From: Globisporangium splendens
Lineage: Eukaryota > Oomycota > Peronosporomycetes > Pythiales > Pythiaceae
Direction of reading: 5' to 3'
Assembly (NCBI GenBank): GCA_006386115.1
Contig: VFIW01000096.1
Coordinates: 94,709-158,708, forward strand
DNA: 64,000 nt
Below are positions 43,871 to 55,300 of the stretch, in pieces (position 1 is the stretch's first letter; each line of letters begins with the position of its first letter). The position numbers were made by a program, and so were the translations under genes. The notes beneath the pieces are model-generated. The model had not been told where the DNA came from. It saw only the letters and a list, made by a program, of their open reading frames with translations, and searched no databases.

Positions 43871-44404
43871 CATTTTTAACGTTCATCCTTTTCTGCAACG
43901 CCGATTAGGTTTTTTATCCTCAGTTGCCTAAAAGACCCTCTATTTCAGGAATGCTGGCACGCATTGACCAATAAAAGTTGTAATGGGAGAGGTTCAGCGT
44001 TGGAGTTGGGGAAATTGGTGCTAATCCTTTGAGACTTCTCAAGAAATTCGGCGAATCCAAACGCTGTTGTTGTTGCCTGTTTTGAACGATTGAGGTGCGG
44101 TTTATGATACTTCAAATGAGCCAGAGCGCCCTTTTTGGATCTTACATGCCATTTTTAAATCTTTGGCAGAGCCGTGGCGAGATAGGACTTTTTGATATAG
44201 CGTCTCCTAAAATTGTAATACTCATCCTCCTTGCGGCTCCCGACACTTCTCGCACCTTAAGCGGTGTGAACAAATGCTCGCTGAGCATTGCTCACTGAGC
44301 AAGTAAAAGGTTGATGTGGAAACAGCCATGTGTGGTGCAACTGTTGACTCGTGCACCAGTGTTTTACGCACGAATGAGTGCATTACTGTCATGTCGTAGT
44401 TATG
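43871..44404. other. Unit 3 right spacer, indel-rich at its start
   Basis: Same sequence as 33554-34088. The first ~390 bases carry many small indels; from about 44270 it matches unit 1 closely. Confidence 0.5.
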
Positions 44405-44499
44405 TTTTTTTAATTGATTGCAATTCATCAAAAGGAACTCCGTTTTCCTTTTGCTTCGGGAACACATGACAAAGACAAATCATGCCGAGTTGAGCCAGT

Positions 44500-45552
44500 C
44501 TAGAAGTGTCTGTCACGGAGAGTGGAAGCAAAGTCGTACTTCGGAAGAGCAGGAACATACTGAACGATCGCATCGATGCGCGTCTTGATCTCCGGTGTCA
44601 TCTTGTCAATGAACGCATACGCCTTGAGATTCTCCTCGAACTGAGAAACGCTGGATGCACCGAGCATGACGGTCGACACGTTCTTGTTAGACACACACCA
44701 GGCGATCGCGAGTTGCGCAAGCGAGCAACCAAGTTCATCCGCGATGATCTTCAGCTCGTCGGCTTTGGCGGCCTTCACAGACCAGTCCGGAATAAGTGAG
44801 GTAATCCAATCATTCGACAAACGAGATCCCTCTGGAATCCCCTGGCTGTACTTGCCCGTCAAAATGCCAGAGGCGAGTGGCGACCAGGTTGTAAGACCGA
44901 GTTTGTACTTCTTGTACAGGTTCACAAAGTCAAACTCCACACGGGAGCGCTCAAAAATGTGGTATTCAGGCTGCTCCACGACCGGACGGATGAGTCCAAG
45001 GCGATCGGCGACCTCGCACGCTTCGATAATGTCGGCGGACTTCCACTCACTGGTTCCCCAGTAGAACGCCCAGCCCTGATTGATGACAAAGTTCATTGCT
45101 CGAACCGTTTCTTCGATAGGAGTATGCTTATCAGGGCGGTGGCAGAAGATCACATCGACGTAGTCCAACTGCAAGCGCTTGAGCGACGCCTTCGTTCCTT
45201 CGACGATGTGCTTGCGACTGAGCCCCTGGTCGTTTGGACCCGGGTTAGCCTTCGAGCCAAAGTACATCTTGGTGCTGATCACTAGGTCTTCGCGAGCCCA
45301 CACCCCGTTCTTGATGCCTTTTTGGATAACCTCACCGAAAATAGTCTCTGATTTTCCTTGAGCGTACATCTCGGCCGTGTCGAAGAAGTTGATCCCAGCT
45401 TCAAACGCCTTGACGATCAAGTCGTACGCAGGGTCGCCTTCCACCTTGTCGCCGAACATCATCACGCCGAACGAGAGGGCAGACACGAGCAAACCGGTGT
45501 TGCCCAAGTAGCGGTACTTCATGTTGTGCGTCATTGGTGCTGGAGTCGCCAT
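44500..45552 (-). CDS. Kv-beta-like aldo/keto reductase, array copy 4
   Basis: 350 residues, predicted protein identical to array copy 2 (Leu in VPALPKYD). Intact. Confidence 0.96.
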   Translation of the reverse strand: MATPAPMTHNMKYRYLGNTGLLVSALSFGVMMFGDKVEGDPAYDLIVKAFEAGINFFDTAEMYAQGKSETIFGEVIQKGIKNGVWAREDLVISTKMYFGSKANPGPNDQGLSRKHIVEGTKASLKRLQLDYVDVIFCHRPDKHTPIEETVRAMNFVINQGWAFYWGTSEWKSADIIEACEVADRLGLIRPVVEQPEYHIFERSRVEFDFVNLYKKYKLGLTTWSPLASGILTGKYSQGIPEGSRLSNDWITSLIPDWSVKAAKADELKIIADELGCSLAQLAIAWCVSNKNVSTVMLGASSVSQFEENLKAYAFIDKMTPEIKTRIDAIVQYVPALPKYDFASTLRDRHF

Positions 45553-45788
45553 CTTGAAACTAGTTAGTGGAGTGGAGATTGAGGTCGTTGCGGTTGCAGT
45601 TCAAATCCGAAATGAGTCCCAATCTAATCCACTCCCAGCAAGTCATCACTGGGTAGTTGCGGTCGTTTGAGGGAGAAACAGCCACCCCCTCCTAGAGTGA
45701 TCCATATATTTCCGTTTATGCATTGATTACTCTAGGTTGTACACAGGTTTTCAATGTGGATAGCGACAGAATGCAGGTCGCCAAGGAC

Positions 45789-45866
45789 CCTGGAGGCAGC
45801 GGTTGGGCACTTATCCGCCTGAATGAACGAAGCAATCGATGGGAACTCGAAGCGTGCGGCTACTAG
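45789..45866 (+). mobile_element. LINE RNase H scrap in the AKR flank (unit 4)
   Basis: Same piece as at 21314-21391. Confidence 0.85.
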
Positions 45867-46159
45867 AAAGGGACATTCACGTGCGTTGCAACATGCATAC
45901 AATCCCTCTGTGTATACGAGGAAGTCGACCAGCACGCGGACTGAATATTGCATCCTATCTTGCGAAGAACCGCCGCAGCTCTAGTGGTTAAACCTGGTCG
46001 TGCGCAATAGCCGCAGGCTTGCTGTGTGGTGCGTAAACGCGGTGATTATCACCACCATGCAAAGGGTGGAGTAATCGCTGACGGTGATTACAATGTCTAG
46101 ATTATCATCCAGATTTTCTGCTCAAAAGTCAGAGCCAAAAGCCCTTTTTTTAATTTACG

Positions 46160-46355
46160 TTCGACCTTCGTCGACGACTCCGCCGTCTTTCTGAAACAAG
46201 GGAAACAGCTGCCTCGACTGATGCAGCTGCTGTCCGAGTTCGGCCAGCAATCAGGTCTGCACGTGCAACCAACGAAAAGCAGCTACATCTGTCTCAACAC
46301 AGCAGTAGTCCAGGAACAAAGATGCGACATTCCGGTCCTGAAGCATGGAGAGAGA
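46160..46355 (+). mobile_element. Forward LINE piece (RT motif region), unit 4
   Basis: As 21685-21877 in unit 1, including the run of GAAGCATGGAGAGA into (GA)n. Confidence 0.9.
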
Positions 46356-48975
46356 GAGAGAAGGTAATTCTATTGAACTTATGATCTACATACAGTTTAA
46401 GAATTCCTGAGTCTCATTAACACTGCTGACAGTGAGGTGTTTCTAAGCTTTGACGGTATGGCACCGATATCATTGTCGAGTAGAGCTGCGACTTGGGACA
46501 TAACAACTTGATCATTTCCCCGCGATTCGTCGGTGAGTATCTTCGTATTCTTGGAGTCCATTGCCATGTTGGCGAGAAGATCGGCCATCTTGTTTTGTTC
46601 TCGTTTTGCGTGATTCCAGGAGGTCCACGCAAAGTTGGCGATGATTTGGTTTACCCGAACTGCTAGTGGCTGCAACTCGGTCTGGTGTATTGAGGAGAAC
46701 CCGTTCTGGGCTGCGATAATCATTTGGCTGTCTCCGAAGACTTCCAACTTGACTTCATAATGCTGTAGGTAGTGTTTACTGTATGCCAGACCATCTTTCA
46801 GTGCGCTGTATTCGCACCAATTGTCCGTGACTTCTGGTCCCATGTACGCATAGCCGCATGCTTTGAGTTCCCATCGATTGCTGCGTTCATTCAGGAAGAT
46901 GAGTGTCCATCCGCTGCCTCCTGGACCTGGGTTGCTGCGTGCACCTCCATCGAAATACAAACGCGCCGTCGCCCATGCTTCTAGTTGGCGCTACAGGTCT
47001 TGTCTCTCCAGTACGCTGAGCAGTTGACTCAGGCAAGTTGCATCGATCTTTTCTCCTTTGAGCGTTCTCATCCGATGAGCCACAGCCCGCACTTGCATCA
47101 CACACGCTGTCCACACTCGCTGGGTACTTTCTTCAATAGTGAGATGTTGCCGTTCATGCACTATTTCCACTCTCGTTCTCCACAGCAAAACTGGGATGCT
47201 TGATGTGACGATAAACCAAAGTTTCTGTAGTGCTGTCGAGTGTTCCGGAGTAATGAACCCGAAGTGCTTTTCCAATTCCCGGAGCACAGATCGTTGACCT
47301 AGCGGGGCTGTGCGACTAGCAATCTGAGGCAGGAAGAGGTTGAGTGCTTGATTCGTCAATGTTCGACCCACCCATCTCCGAGGAAGGCTGTCCACGCGGC
47401 TTGTGCTCGCTTGCAACTCCAGACTATGTGTGAGATAGTTTCTTTTGTCTCCCCACATCCGGCATTGCTTGGGCATGCCGAAGACTCGATCCTTCCCGGA
47501 TGGAACAGGTTGAGCTGCATCGTAGAAATCCGGTATGTCTTCCACATCTGAAACGGCGTAAGACATCCTCGTTGTTTCCATAGATCTGCTGGTAGTCGAT
47601 ACTGCACATGGCTGTACCACTGATCAGTTTTCGCAACTTCGTTGAGCTTGTCTATGAGTCCTCCAAGACCTTGATACAACTTGCTGTGCAGCCTCCGTGT
47701 TCGTGCTCGGCCAATTGTCTTCTGGATACTGTTTGGGGGAGTACGTTCATGCACCAGCCACGGACAGTGAGTCGTGAGCGGGTGCGGTTTGAAAGTCCAC
47801 CCTACAGTTTTTATTTCTTCTTCGATCATTGCCACGTCTTGTTGACAGGTAGCATCCCCAGCCCAGTCGGTCACTGCCCAGAGAACTCCGTTTGCTTGCC
47901 GTTGCATCTGGATGTAGTCCGTGTGGCTCCCCTCCGATACTGGTACAGCGATGATGGTTCCCATGCCATTACTGATCCACTTGTACTCTCGTTTGGTGTG
48001 TTTCCTGCTCCACGGCTCCTGGTGACTGTTCAACTGGTTGCCTGCATCGATTTCTATCTCCGGTGAGCATAGAACGATGCTGGTTACGAGTTTTCGCAAG
48101 GTGGTCATTCGTTTGAACGTGAGAGTCGCCGTCATGGTTGGTAGCCGCACGGAGAACACTCGCTCTTCTTCCCGTCTCACGTTGAGGCTGGCCAAATTGC
48201 ATTCTTTCAGGAAAGGAACCGTTTTGACTGTATACTGCTCGCCTCGACTGTCGATTATCCAGGGGTTGTCGTTCCACTGAAAGGATGACCAGAGGGCTCG
48301 AGTCTCTTCCGACAGTTGATGAATCGTCTGCTCAGGTTTTCTCCCAAAGTACACACCTACACGTCCGTCTGGTCTCCACTCAAGGTCCAGGGTCGGTAGC
48401 AAGGATTCCATTTGCTGCTTCAGATCGTCTTTCCACGCGGGACTGCGTCTCTCTGCCGCCACCAAGTCTTCACAGAGGTACTCCCACCCGAGTCGGTGAA
48501 TATTGTTTGTCTGGTACAGCCTTGTCTGTGCGTGCTGGCTTCGCTCCTTGGGTGAAACCGCGCAACATCCCCGGTTTTGACTTTTATCCCGATGCACCTG
48601 TTCATGCCAAGCCTCTGTATACTTGTCTCGCGCTCGCTGAAGCCACCGAGTTGTCCGCCGCATCGCTTGTCGCTTTATTGCAAGAGGTATTGAGTAGAGA
48701 CCTATGCCTCCTTCCTTGACTGGCAAGTAGAGCAGGGAAGGACTCACCTTGTGCCTCGTGCCGTCTGTGCCGAGTGTCGATTGCCACAAAAACTGCTTTT
48801 GTAGATTCACTAACTGATCCACGACCTTCGCTGGGGGCTTGATGTAGCCGGCAGTGAACAGAATCGACGGCAGTAAGACCGAATTCAGTATAAGCACTCT
48901 CCCCACCACACTGTTGGAGACTTTGGCCGCGATGATCAATCTGGTTCGGAGCTTTTGCAGGACGGCTTCCTTTCT
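46348..48975 (-). mobile_element. Inverted LINE 3' half, unit 4 (part before Copia)
   Basis: Minus-strand LINE from about 48965 down to the tail at 46350. Frames: about 48965-47356 (post-RT and zinc region), a frame change near 47375, 47620-46991 (connector, ends in TAG like LINE B), 46960-46397 (RNase H complete). The missing outer end continues at 61487-61556 beyond the Copia element. Confidence 0.9.
46397..46960 (-). pseudogene. LINE RNase H domain, inverted copy unit 4
   Basis: All RNase H motifs are present (YFDGGARSNPGPGG, EYSALKDGL, VFGDSQ). Separated from the connector by the TAG that LINE B also has (TGTAGCGCC), which ties this copy to the LINE B lineage. Confidence 0.85.
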
Positions 48976-48996
48976 CCCCCCCCCCCCCCTCCCAAT
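48970..48996. repeat. Poly-C tract and left target site of the Copia element
   Basis: A run of about 14 C within GCTTCCTTTCT(C)nTCCCAAT, an addition of about 20 bases compared with the same place in unit 1 (CGGTCCTCCCAATT). The last five bases, CCAAT (48992-48996), are the left target duplication. Confidence 0.7.
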
Positions 48997-49412
48997 TGTT
49001 GGGACGTGGTGCTCAATGTCCCTTTGCCACAATCCGAATAGTTTCCAAGTTGAAGAGGGACCCGAACTTAGCACTGGTGTATGTGTTGATTGGTTGTCGG
49101 GTACTGGCGTAGTCTCTGCAGTTCAATGTGAGTGCCGTCAGCCATTCACGTTATGAGAAGTTTACCAGGACTTCAGTTCAAGTTCAAGTTCACGTTCACT
49201 GGGTAGAACCCAACGCATACCAAGGTTTTATATAGTCATTTCACTACGTTTTTTCGGCATGTGTAGGGTTTTACCGAATTATTTAACGTTCTAGGCAGAA
49301 CCCTCGCGGGGGTGAATTAGGTTGATAGCGATGGAAACGCTAACTGCTTATCAATCTCACTTTCAAATCTGCCTTCGCACAACAACAACACTTTCAGCAA
49401 CGCCTTTCAAGT
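48997..49412 (+). repeat. Copia left LTR
   Basis: 416 bases, TGTTGGGAC to CTTTCAAGT. Differs from the right LTR by many substitutions and indels, more than expected next to an intact coding frame. Contains TTCAAG hexamer repeats near 49175 and the module shared with the Gypsy LTR (about 49109-49331). Confidence 0.9.
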
Positions 49413-49440
49413 GGTTATAAGCCCAAGCTCCTCCTCCGCC

Positions 49441-50528
49441 ATGGACAAGCTTAACGAAGACAACTACTTCCACTGGGAGTTCAACATGCGGATGAAGCTC
49501 GCTCGCAAGGGACTGTTGCCGCACATCATCCGTGCCGACATGGACAGTGTGAGCGACCGCACGACAAACAAGTGGAAGGAAGACGATTTGAAGGCCCTTG
49601 GTGTGATCGCTGGTGAAGTCAGCATCACGTACCAAGTGTACATCCGAGCGGCGCTGACAGCGGACCAAGCGTGGAAACTCCTCGAGGAGCAGTTCAACCG
49701 TAATACCTTGAAGAACCGCATTCTCATCACCAAGAGGATGCACAGCTTCAAGATGGAGTCCGGCACGCGCTTCGCTGAGCACGTCGACCGTTTCAAGGAA
49801 CTGGTGACGAAGCTCGAGACGATTGGAGAGGTTCTTGATGAGAGCCGCCAGATCGTGCTCCTCCTCGGTAGCCTCCCGGACGAGTACCGAATGATCTCCA
49901 GTGTTCTGGAGAACACGCCGAACCTCGGGTTGATGCAAGTGATCGAGTCACTCTACGGGGCCGACCCCAGTGGCTACGATCGTGCTCCAACTGAGAATGC
50001 TTTTGTTATCAATAAGCGCCGGCACGACTGCCGCGACCGCCACGACAACTCGAACGGTCCAAAGCGATTCAACGGCAAGTGCAACTTCTGCAAGAAGGTC
50101 GGGCACAAGGAAGCCGACTGCCGCAAGAAGAAGTTTGAAGACCAGCAGGGCCGCCGAGCTGCTGAAAGGACCGAGCACCGGTACGCCTTTGCAGCTGCGA
50201 TGGGCCTCGACAAGTCTGTGTGGCTGGTGGACTCGGGAGCCAGCTCGCACATGACAAGTCGACGCGAGAAGTTTGTGAAGCTGACGACTCTGAAGACTCC
50301 GATCCAGATCGTTATCGCCGACGGCACGAAGATCGATGCGGTGGGCATCGGAGAGGCTTGCCTTAAGATGGAAGATGACATCGAGATCACACTCTCGAAT
50401 GTGCTCTACATCCCAGCCCTCGATGGGAACCTACTCTCGGTGTCGAAGCTCGCCGAGAAGGGAGTGAGAGCCGAGTTCGTTCGAGACAAGTGCGTCTTCA
50501 AGTTCGGCCAAGAGACGGTTATGACCGG
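49441..50528 (+). CDS. Copia gag-pol, 5' part (gag, zinc knuckle, protease)
   Basis: Starts MDKLNEDNYFHWEFNMRMKL, the UBN2-type Copia gag. CCHC knuckle CNFCKKVGHKEADC at about residues 210-223, then aspartic protease VWLVDSGASSHMT (catalytic Asp about residue 264). The frame is interrupted at 50528 by the Gypsy element and resumes at 58153 in the same phase; counting one ACCGG only, the two parts total 4092 bases, 1364 codons with stop, and contain no other stop. The open frame shown past 50528 is LTR sequence of the invader. Confidence 0.93.
50524..50528. repeat. Gypsy target-site duplication, left
   Basis: ACCGG, repeated at 58148-58152. Confidence 0.9.
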
Positions 50529-51182
50529 TGTAATGGGGCGCTGTTCCAAACAGTCCCCAAAACACGGCACACACGCTTGTGCGACTTGAGGAAGCGATCT
50601 CCCGACTTGGAGGGAGAGAAGACGACTTGAGTACTTGAGGGTAAAATTGCAACTGAATTAATAATGCTTATGGTTCCTGTCGCTACTTGTAAATGAACCC
50701 CAAGGGCTCCTAGAGGTTTTATAACTAAAACCTAAACATACACAATAAAACCTATGAATCTGATATGTAAAACCTTGGGTACACTGAGGTTGAACCCACG
50801 AGATCTTCGAGAAGCTTGAACTTGAAGTCCCGTGGAAAATTCCCTGCAAAGTGATTGGCTACAGCCACTCACTTTAGGTGGCAGACACACGTTGGTCTCA
50901 TCACCAGTGCAGTTTCCCAAGTAGGGACCATCACTCAGTACTTGATTGGTACATGGATGTCATCACTCTGTACTGATTAGTACATGTGAACAACATTCTG
51001 CACTGATCAGCACAGAGAGCGCTCGTGACGTCATGGGATGACGTCACATGTGCATGTGGGGACTGTCGTACTGTAATCTCTTTGTTAATTGTCTCTCCAC
51101 AATGCACACTGAAGGTGGTGTGTGGCACACTAATCTGGGAACAGATCCACCTTCATGTAATGGCTAGGTATAGCCCATTACA
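50529..51182 (-). repeat. Gypsy 3' LTR (left on the map)
   Basis: 654 bases. Roughly 20 differences from the other LTR by eye (about 3%), so the insertion is fairly recent. Holds two TGACGTCA palindromes (51026-51033, 51039-51046). Confidence 0.93.
50937..51046. promoter_or_regulatory. Cluster of palindromic motifs in the Gypsy LTR
   Basis: Three imperfect inverted repeats in a row, AGTACTTGATTGGTACATG, TGTACTGATTAGTACATG and TGCACTGATCAGCACA, followed by two CRE-like TGACGTCA sites 13 bases apart. The second LTR (57900-58010) keeps all five, and its first motif is even closer to a perfect palindrome. This looks like a regulated U3 enhancer; TGACGTCA is a classic bZIP site. Confidence 0.5.
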
Positions 51183-51258
51183 TCATCCCCTCCTTAAAGC
51201 CAAAAGTACCTTGCGTACTTTTGCAGACCTTTCGGAGCAGTTCACTTTCCAATCGGCC

Positions 51259-52325
51259 ATGAAGCGACCAAGTGACCAAGTAAACCGTGAAGAACGTCCG
51301 TCGTCCAAGCGACAGCAGACAGCTCCAGAACTCTTCGACGTATCCTCCATTCTGAAGAAGAAGGGGGATCTCGAGTTCTACAAGGAGCGGTTCTTCAGTT
51401 GGCGTCGGATCAACGATCGCGATGATCCGAACCAACCCATCGCAGCCCAGAGAGACTCATGGCGAACGTTTGTTCGTCTTGAGAACGAGAACCAAATGGA
51501 GCGTCTTCTTCGTCGCGGCAATGCTCGTGCCCAAAGAAGAACTCCCAATGACGACAGAGCGAATCCCAGCTCTGGTCGTCGTAGTGTCGCCCCTGGCGAC
51601 GCTACAAGCAGTTCTCATAGCTGCGGACCACGTCGGGGACATCAGACTCCAATTCTGACGAGGCTCCCACGTGTCCGAGCTCGGTGGATACCCACGCCAC
51701 CGAACTCTGTAGAAGCGTTGATGGTTCAACTGCTTCTTTCCTCGACGATGAGTCGGTCGATCTTCGTGATCAACAATCGACTCAACCACCCAGCGATGCT
51801 CTCCCTGAGAGTCTAACAACGGGGGTGGGGCTGAACGAGAAAACGATTGAGCGACTCTGGAAGTGGAAGAGTGCTCATCGTGGGCGAATCGAGGCTTTGC
51901 AGCAGCGTTGTTCGACACTTGAGGAACGCTGCGAGAGTCTCGAGAACCTTGTCGCCGATCATGAGTCAAAGATCGATGTCCCGACAGAAGGTTGTGCCCA
52001 GTGTTCGGCTTTGGAGTCCCGTTTCGAGGAACGGTTCCAGCAAGTTCAGGGCGAACTTGTCCGACTCCGGAAGAACGAGAAGTCTCGTGAGTTGGCTCAC
52101 GATCGCCTTTTGCGCTCTGTGGAAGAGGCAGGTTCAGCTCTCGAGGTACTTCGTGGTGAGTACCATTCTCGTCTTCAAGCGCTGGAGTCGGTGAAGGACC
52201 AATCCTTCGACGTCCTGCAACTCTTGTACGCCGAGAAGAATCTCCAGAGCGACGAGCTGTTTGCTCTTCGCAATCAAGTGGAGAAGCTTCAAGATCAGCT
52301 TGATCGTTTGCGGAAGATCTCATAG
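51259..52325 (+). CDS. Antisense coiled-coil ORF in the Gypsy element (frame change near 51620)
   Basis: Plus strand, opposite the 3' end of Gypsy pol. First part from ATG 51259 (MKRPSDQVNREERPSSKRQQ, FYKERFFSWRRINDRDDPNQ) to about 51620, where the sense passes to another frame open from 51621 (acidic SDSNSDEAPTC, FLDDESVDLRDQQ) to TAG 52323-52325. Residues from about 51830 on form an evident coiled coil (IERLWKW, LQQRCSTLEERCESLENL, LQALESVKDQ, VEKLQDQLDRLRKIS). Its stop lies where the integrase C-terminal KPYLPSG begins, so it covers the low-complexity tether and chromodomain on the other strand. TTCACTTT at 51241 fits the oomycete Inr. About 350 residues if the frames join by an intron, a shift or after an indel. 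Function unknown. Confidence 0.5.
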
Positions 52326-55300
52326 GATCCGCTGATCCGCTTGGAAGGTAAGGCTTTAGTCTACCCACATAAAATGTAGGGTGTAGACGCATGCGTGTAG
52401 GTATGTCTAGCGTGTAGGCATCACCATTGCATTTCACTACCTTGAACGGTCCAATGAACCTTGGCAGAAGCTTCGAACTTCCCAAGTTGGACACTGCATG
52501 TTCAGGCAGGTTCGCCGTGCTAAGTAATACAAGATCATTGATCTTATACACTTGCTTGTTCTTCCTTCCGCTCTTGTCTGCTTGCTCCTTTTGCAGATCC
52601 TGAGCCTTCGCGATTGCGTCTCGAACAAACCTCACAACGGCTTGTCTCCTCACAACAAAGTCATCGACTTGCTGTTCCTCACGACTAGTGATGTCGTCGA
52701 GGGGTTTCATCGAGTCAAAATTGGCTTTTAACTCGGCAACAGCATTCAGGTCATACGACGACTGCGGCTTATTGCCTTTAGCCGTAGTCCCTCCCCCACT
52801 TAAGGTAGAGACCTCACCCATTATGGAAGCAGGCACTCGAGGGTGAATGCCATAGTTCACATAAAATGGAGAGTGACCCGTCGAGACATGCGTGGAGTTG
52901 TTCAACGCAAACTCGGCAAGAGGGAGAAACTCACTCCACTCTTTGAAAGACGTTGCATAACTGCGCAACACGTCTTCAAGGACACGATTCACTCGTTCAG
53001 TTTGACCATCCGTTTCAGGATGTGCCGCTGTTGACATGGCCAACTTGGTGTCCAGAAGTCCGAACAGTGCACGCCAAAACTTGGACGTAAACCGAGTGTC
53101 ACGGTCAGACACGATCTCAATGGGCAGGCCATGCAGACGGAATACGACGTCTACAAAGACCTTGGCCGTCATTTCGGCTGAGACCTTGTCCGAAACCGGC
53201 GCAAGATGGACCATCTTGCTGAATCGGTCCACAAACACAAGGATGCCATTGCGTCCGTGTTTGTCACGCGGAAGTCCGAATATGAAATCCATACTCACAG
53301 ACTTCCAACTGTCTGATGGGACAGCCAATGAACGAAGTGGGGCCTGAGTGGAACCAGAAGGTTTCACTCGTTGGCAGATCTCGCAAGTCCTCACATACTT
53401 GCGCACCCACTTGTACATGTGAGGCAAGTAGTAATCCCGGGAAAGACTGAGAAACGTTTTCTCACGTCCGAGATGGCCACCCGAAGGACTGTCATGGTAC
53501 TCACACAAGAGTCGATGACGCAGACCTTCGTCGTTGGGAACAACAACCCTTGCTGTATCCCCGTCTTCAACCGCATAGTACAACAATCCATTGTGTACTC
53601 GGAAGCGGTGAACTCGCGACCTTGTGCGCGACGGAAGACCTTGCAGTGCTTTGTCCGAAGGGTCCTTGAAATACTTCAACAAGTCCTGACATGTTTCGTC
53701 AGACTTGTACCCTTCGATAATGTCTTCTCGCACTGTAGTCGCTGCTTGCACCACGATCGCTTGAACATCTTCACAGAGTCGACACGCTCCGTCCGTGTCT
53801 TCACTCTTGGTCTTCGGATCGTAATCCGGACGTCTTGACAGCGCATCGGCTAAGATTTTCGTCTTGCCTGGCTTGTAGTGTACAACAAAGTTGTACTCTG
53901 CAAAGAAGGAGAACCATCTCGCCATTCTTTGCGACAAATGAGGAGTCTTCACTGCCGTACGCAGCGACGCATGATCTGTGTAGATCGCAAAGCGCTCCTC
54001 GCCAAGCAGATACACACGGAACTTGACCAAAGAATACTTCATCGCCAGAAGTTCTTTGTCGTGAACTGGGTAGTTCCGTTCTGCGGGTCGGAGTTGTCGT
54101 GACTGATACGACACAACTCGCTCATGACCCTCATCATCGTGTTGCATCAAGGCGCAACCGATGGCATAGTCGCTTGCATCGCAAACCACATGAAAAGGCT
54201 TGTCGTGGTTTGCAATTGCCAGCACGGGAGCTTCTCGCAGACTCCTCTTCACTTCGGCAAACGCTGTTTGGTGGTCACTGGACCACTCCCACTCAATGTC
54301 CTTCTTCAGGAGCTGTGTGAGGGGTTGCACCAACGCTGCATAATTGCGCGTGTACTTGTGCAAGTAGTTGGCCAAACCCAACCATTGTCTCAGCTGTTTG
54401 ACATTCTGAGGCACAGGCCAATCGTCAATAGCTTTGACCTTCTCCGGATCAACTCGAACGCCATGCTTTCCCACAAAGCAGCCGAGAACGGGGATCTCTT
54501 GTGCAAAGAATATGCACTTCTTCAAGTTAGCGTAGAGCTTGTTCTCACGCATGACCTGAAAGACTTGGCGAAGATGGTCAAGATGAGCATCAACGTCAGA
54601 CTTTTCACCCGTCGTTTTACTATGAACGAATATATCGTCAAAGTAACTCGGTGCAAACCCTCTCAATGGACGAAGTAAATTCGTGACCATCCTATTGAAA
54701 GTCGCAGGAGCGTTCTTCAGTCCCTGTGGCATCACTAACCATTCCCACAGCATACCACTCGGGGTACTCACTGCAGTTAGTGGTACATCGTCTTCGCGCA
54801 TTCGAATCTGATAGAACCCGTCTTTCAGATCGATAGCACTGAAGACAGTACTGCCAACCATTCCATCAAGGATCATATCCTTGCGTGGAACCGGAGTTTG
54901 GGCTGGAATGGTAGCGTCGTTCAGCTTGTTGAAAGCGTGAACGATGCGCCAACCACCAGTTGCCTTCTTCACACAGAAGGTTGGGCTACAATGTGGAGAC
55001 TTGCTCTCTCGCACATGCCCAGCCTTAGCGCGTTGCGCAAAGAACTCGTCGATCGCAACGACTTGTTCTCTTGGCAACGGCCACTGCCGTGTGATACAAT
55101 ACTTCGTGCCAGGAAGTACATCAATCTCATGACGAACGCCTCTATCGAATGGCAGTTCGTCCGGCACCTTGTCTGGGAATATGTCCTCATATTCCTTGAC
55201 AAGTTCATACACGGGGTTCGTTTTGAGAGCGTCCCACGACTGCTCATCAAACCTTTCCTTCCGTGTCTTCTCATCGAACACTTCCGCAGTGTTGATGACA

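Larger units (their letters stand above)
39245..44404. repeat. Tandem array unit 3 (5.16 kb)
   Basis: Same order as unit 2. Its AKR 3' end matches unit 1 variants, while its LINE layout matches unit 2. Confidence 0.92.

Noticed and set aside
49363..49938. 191-codon minus-strand frame opposite Copia gag
   Set aside because: Shadow of the gag frame without independent signal such as coiled coil or promoter, unlike the Gypsy antisense ORF.
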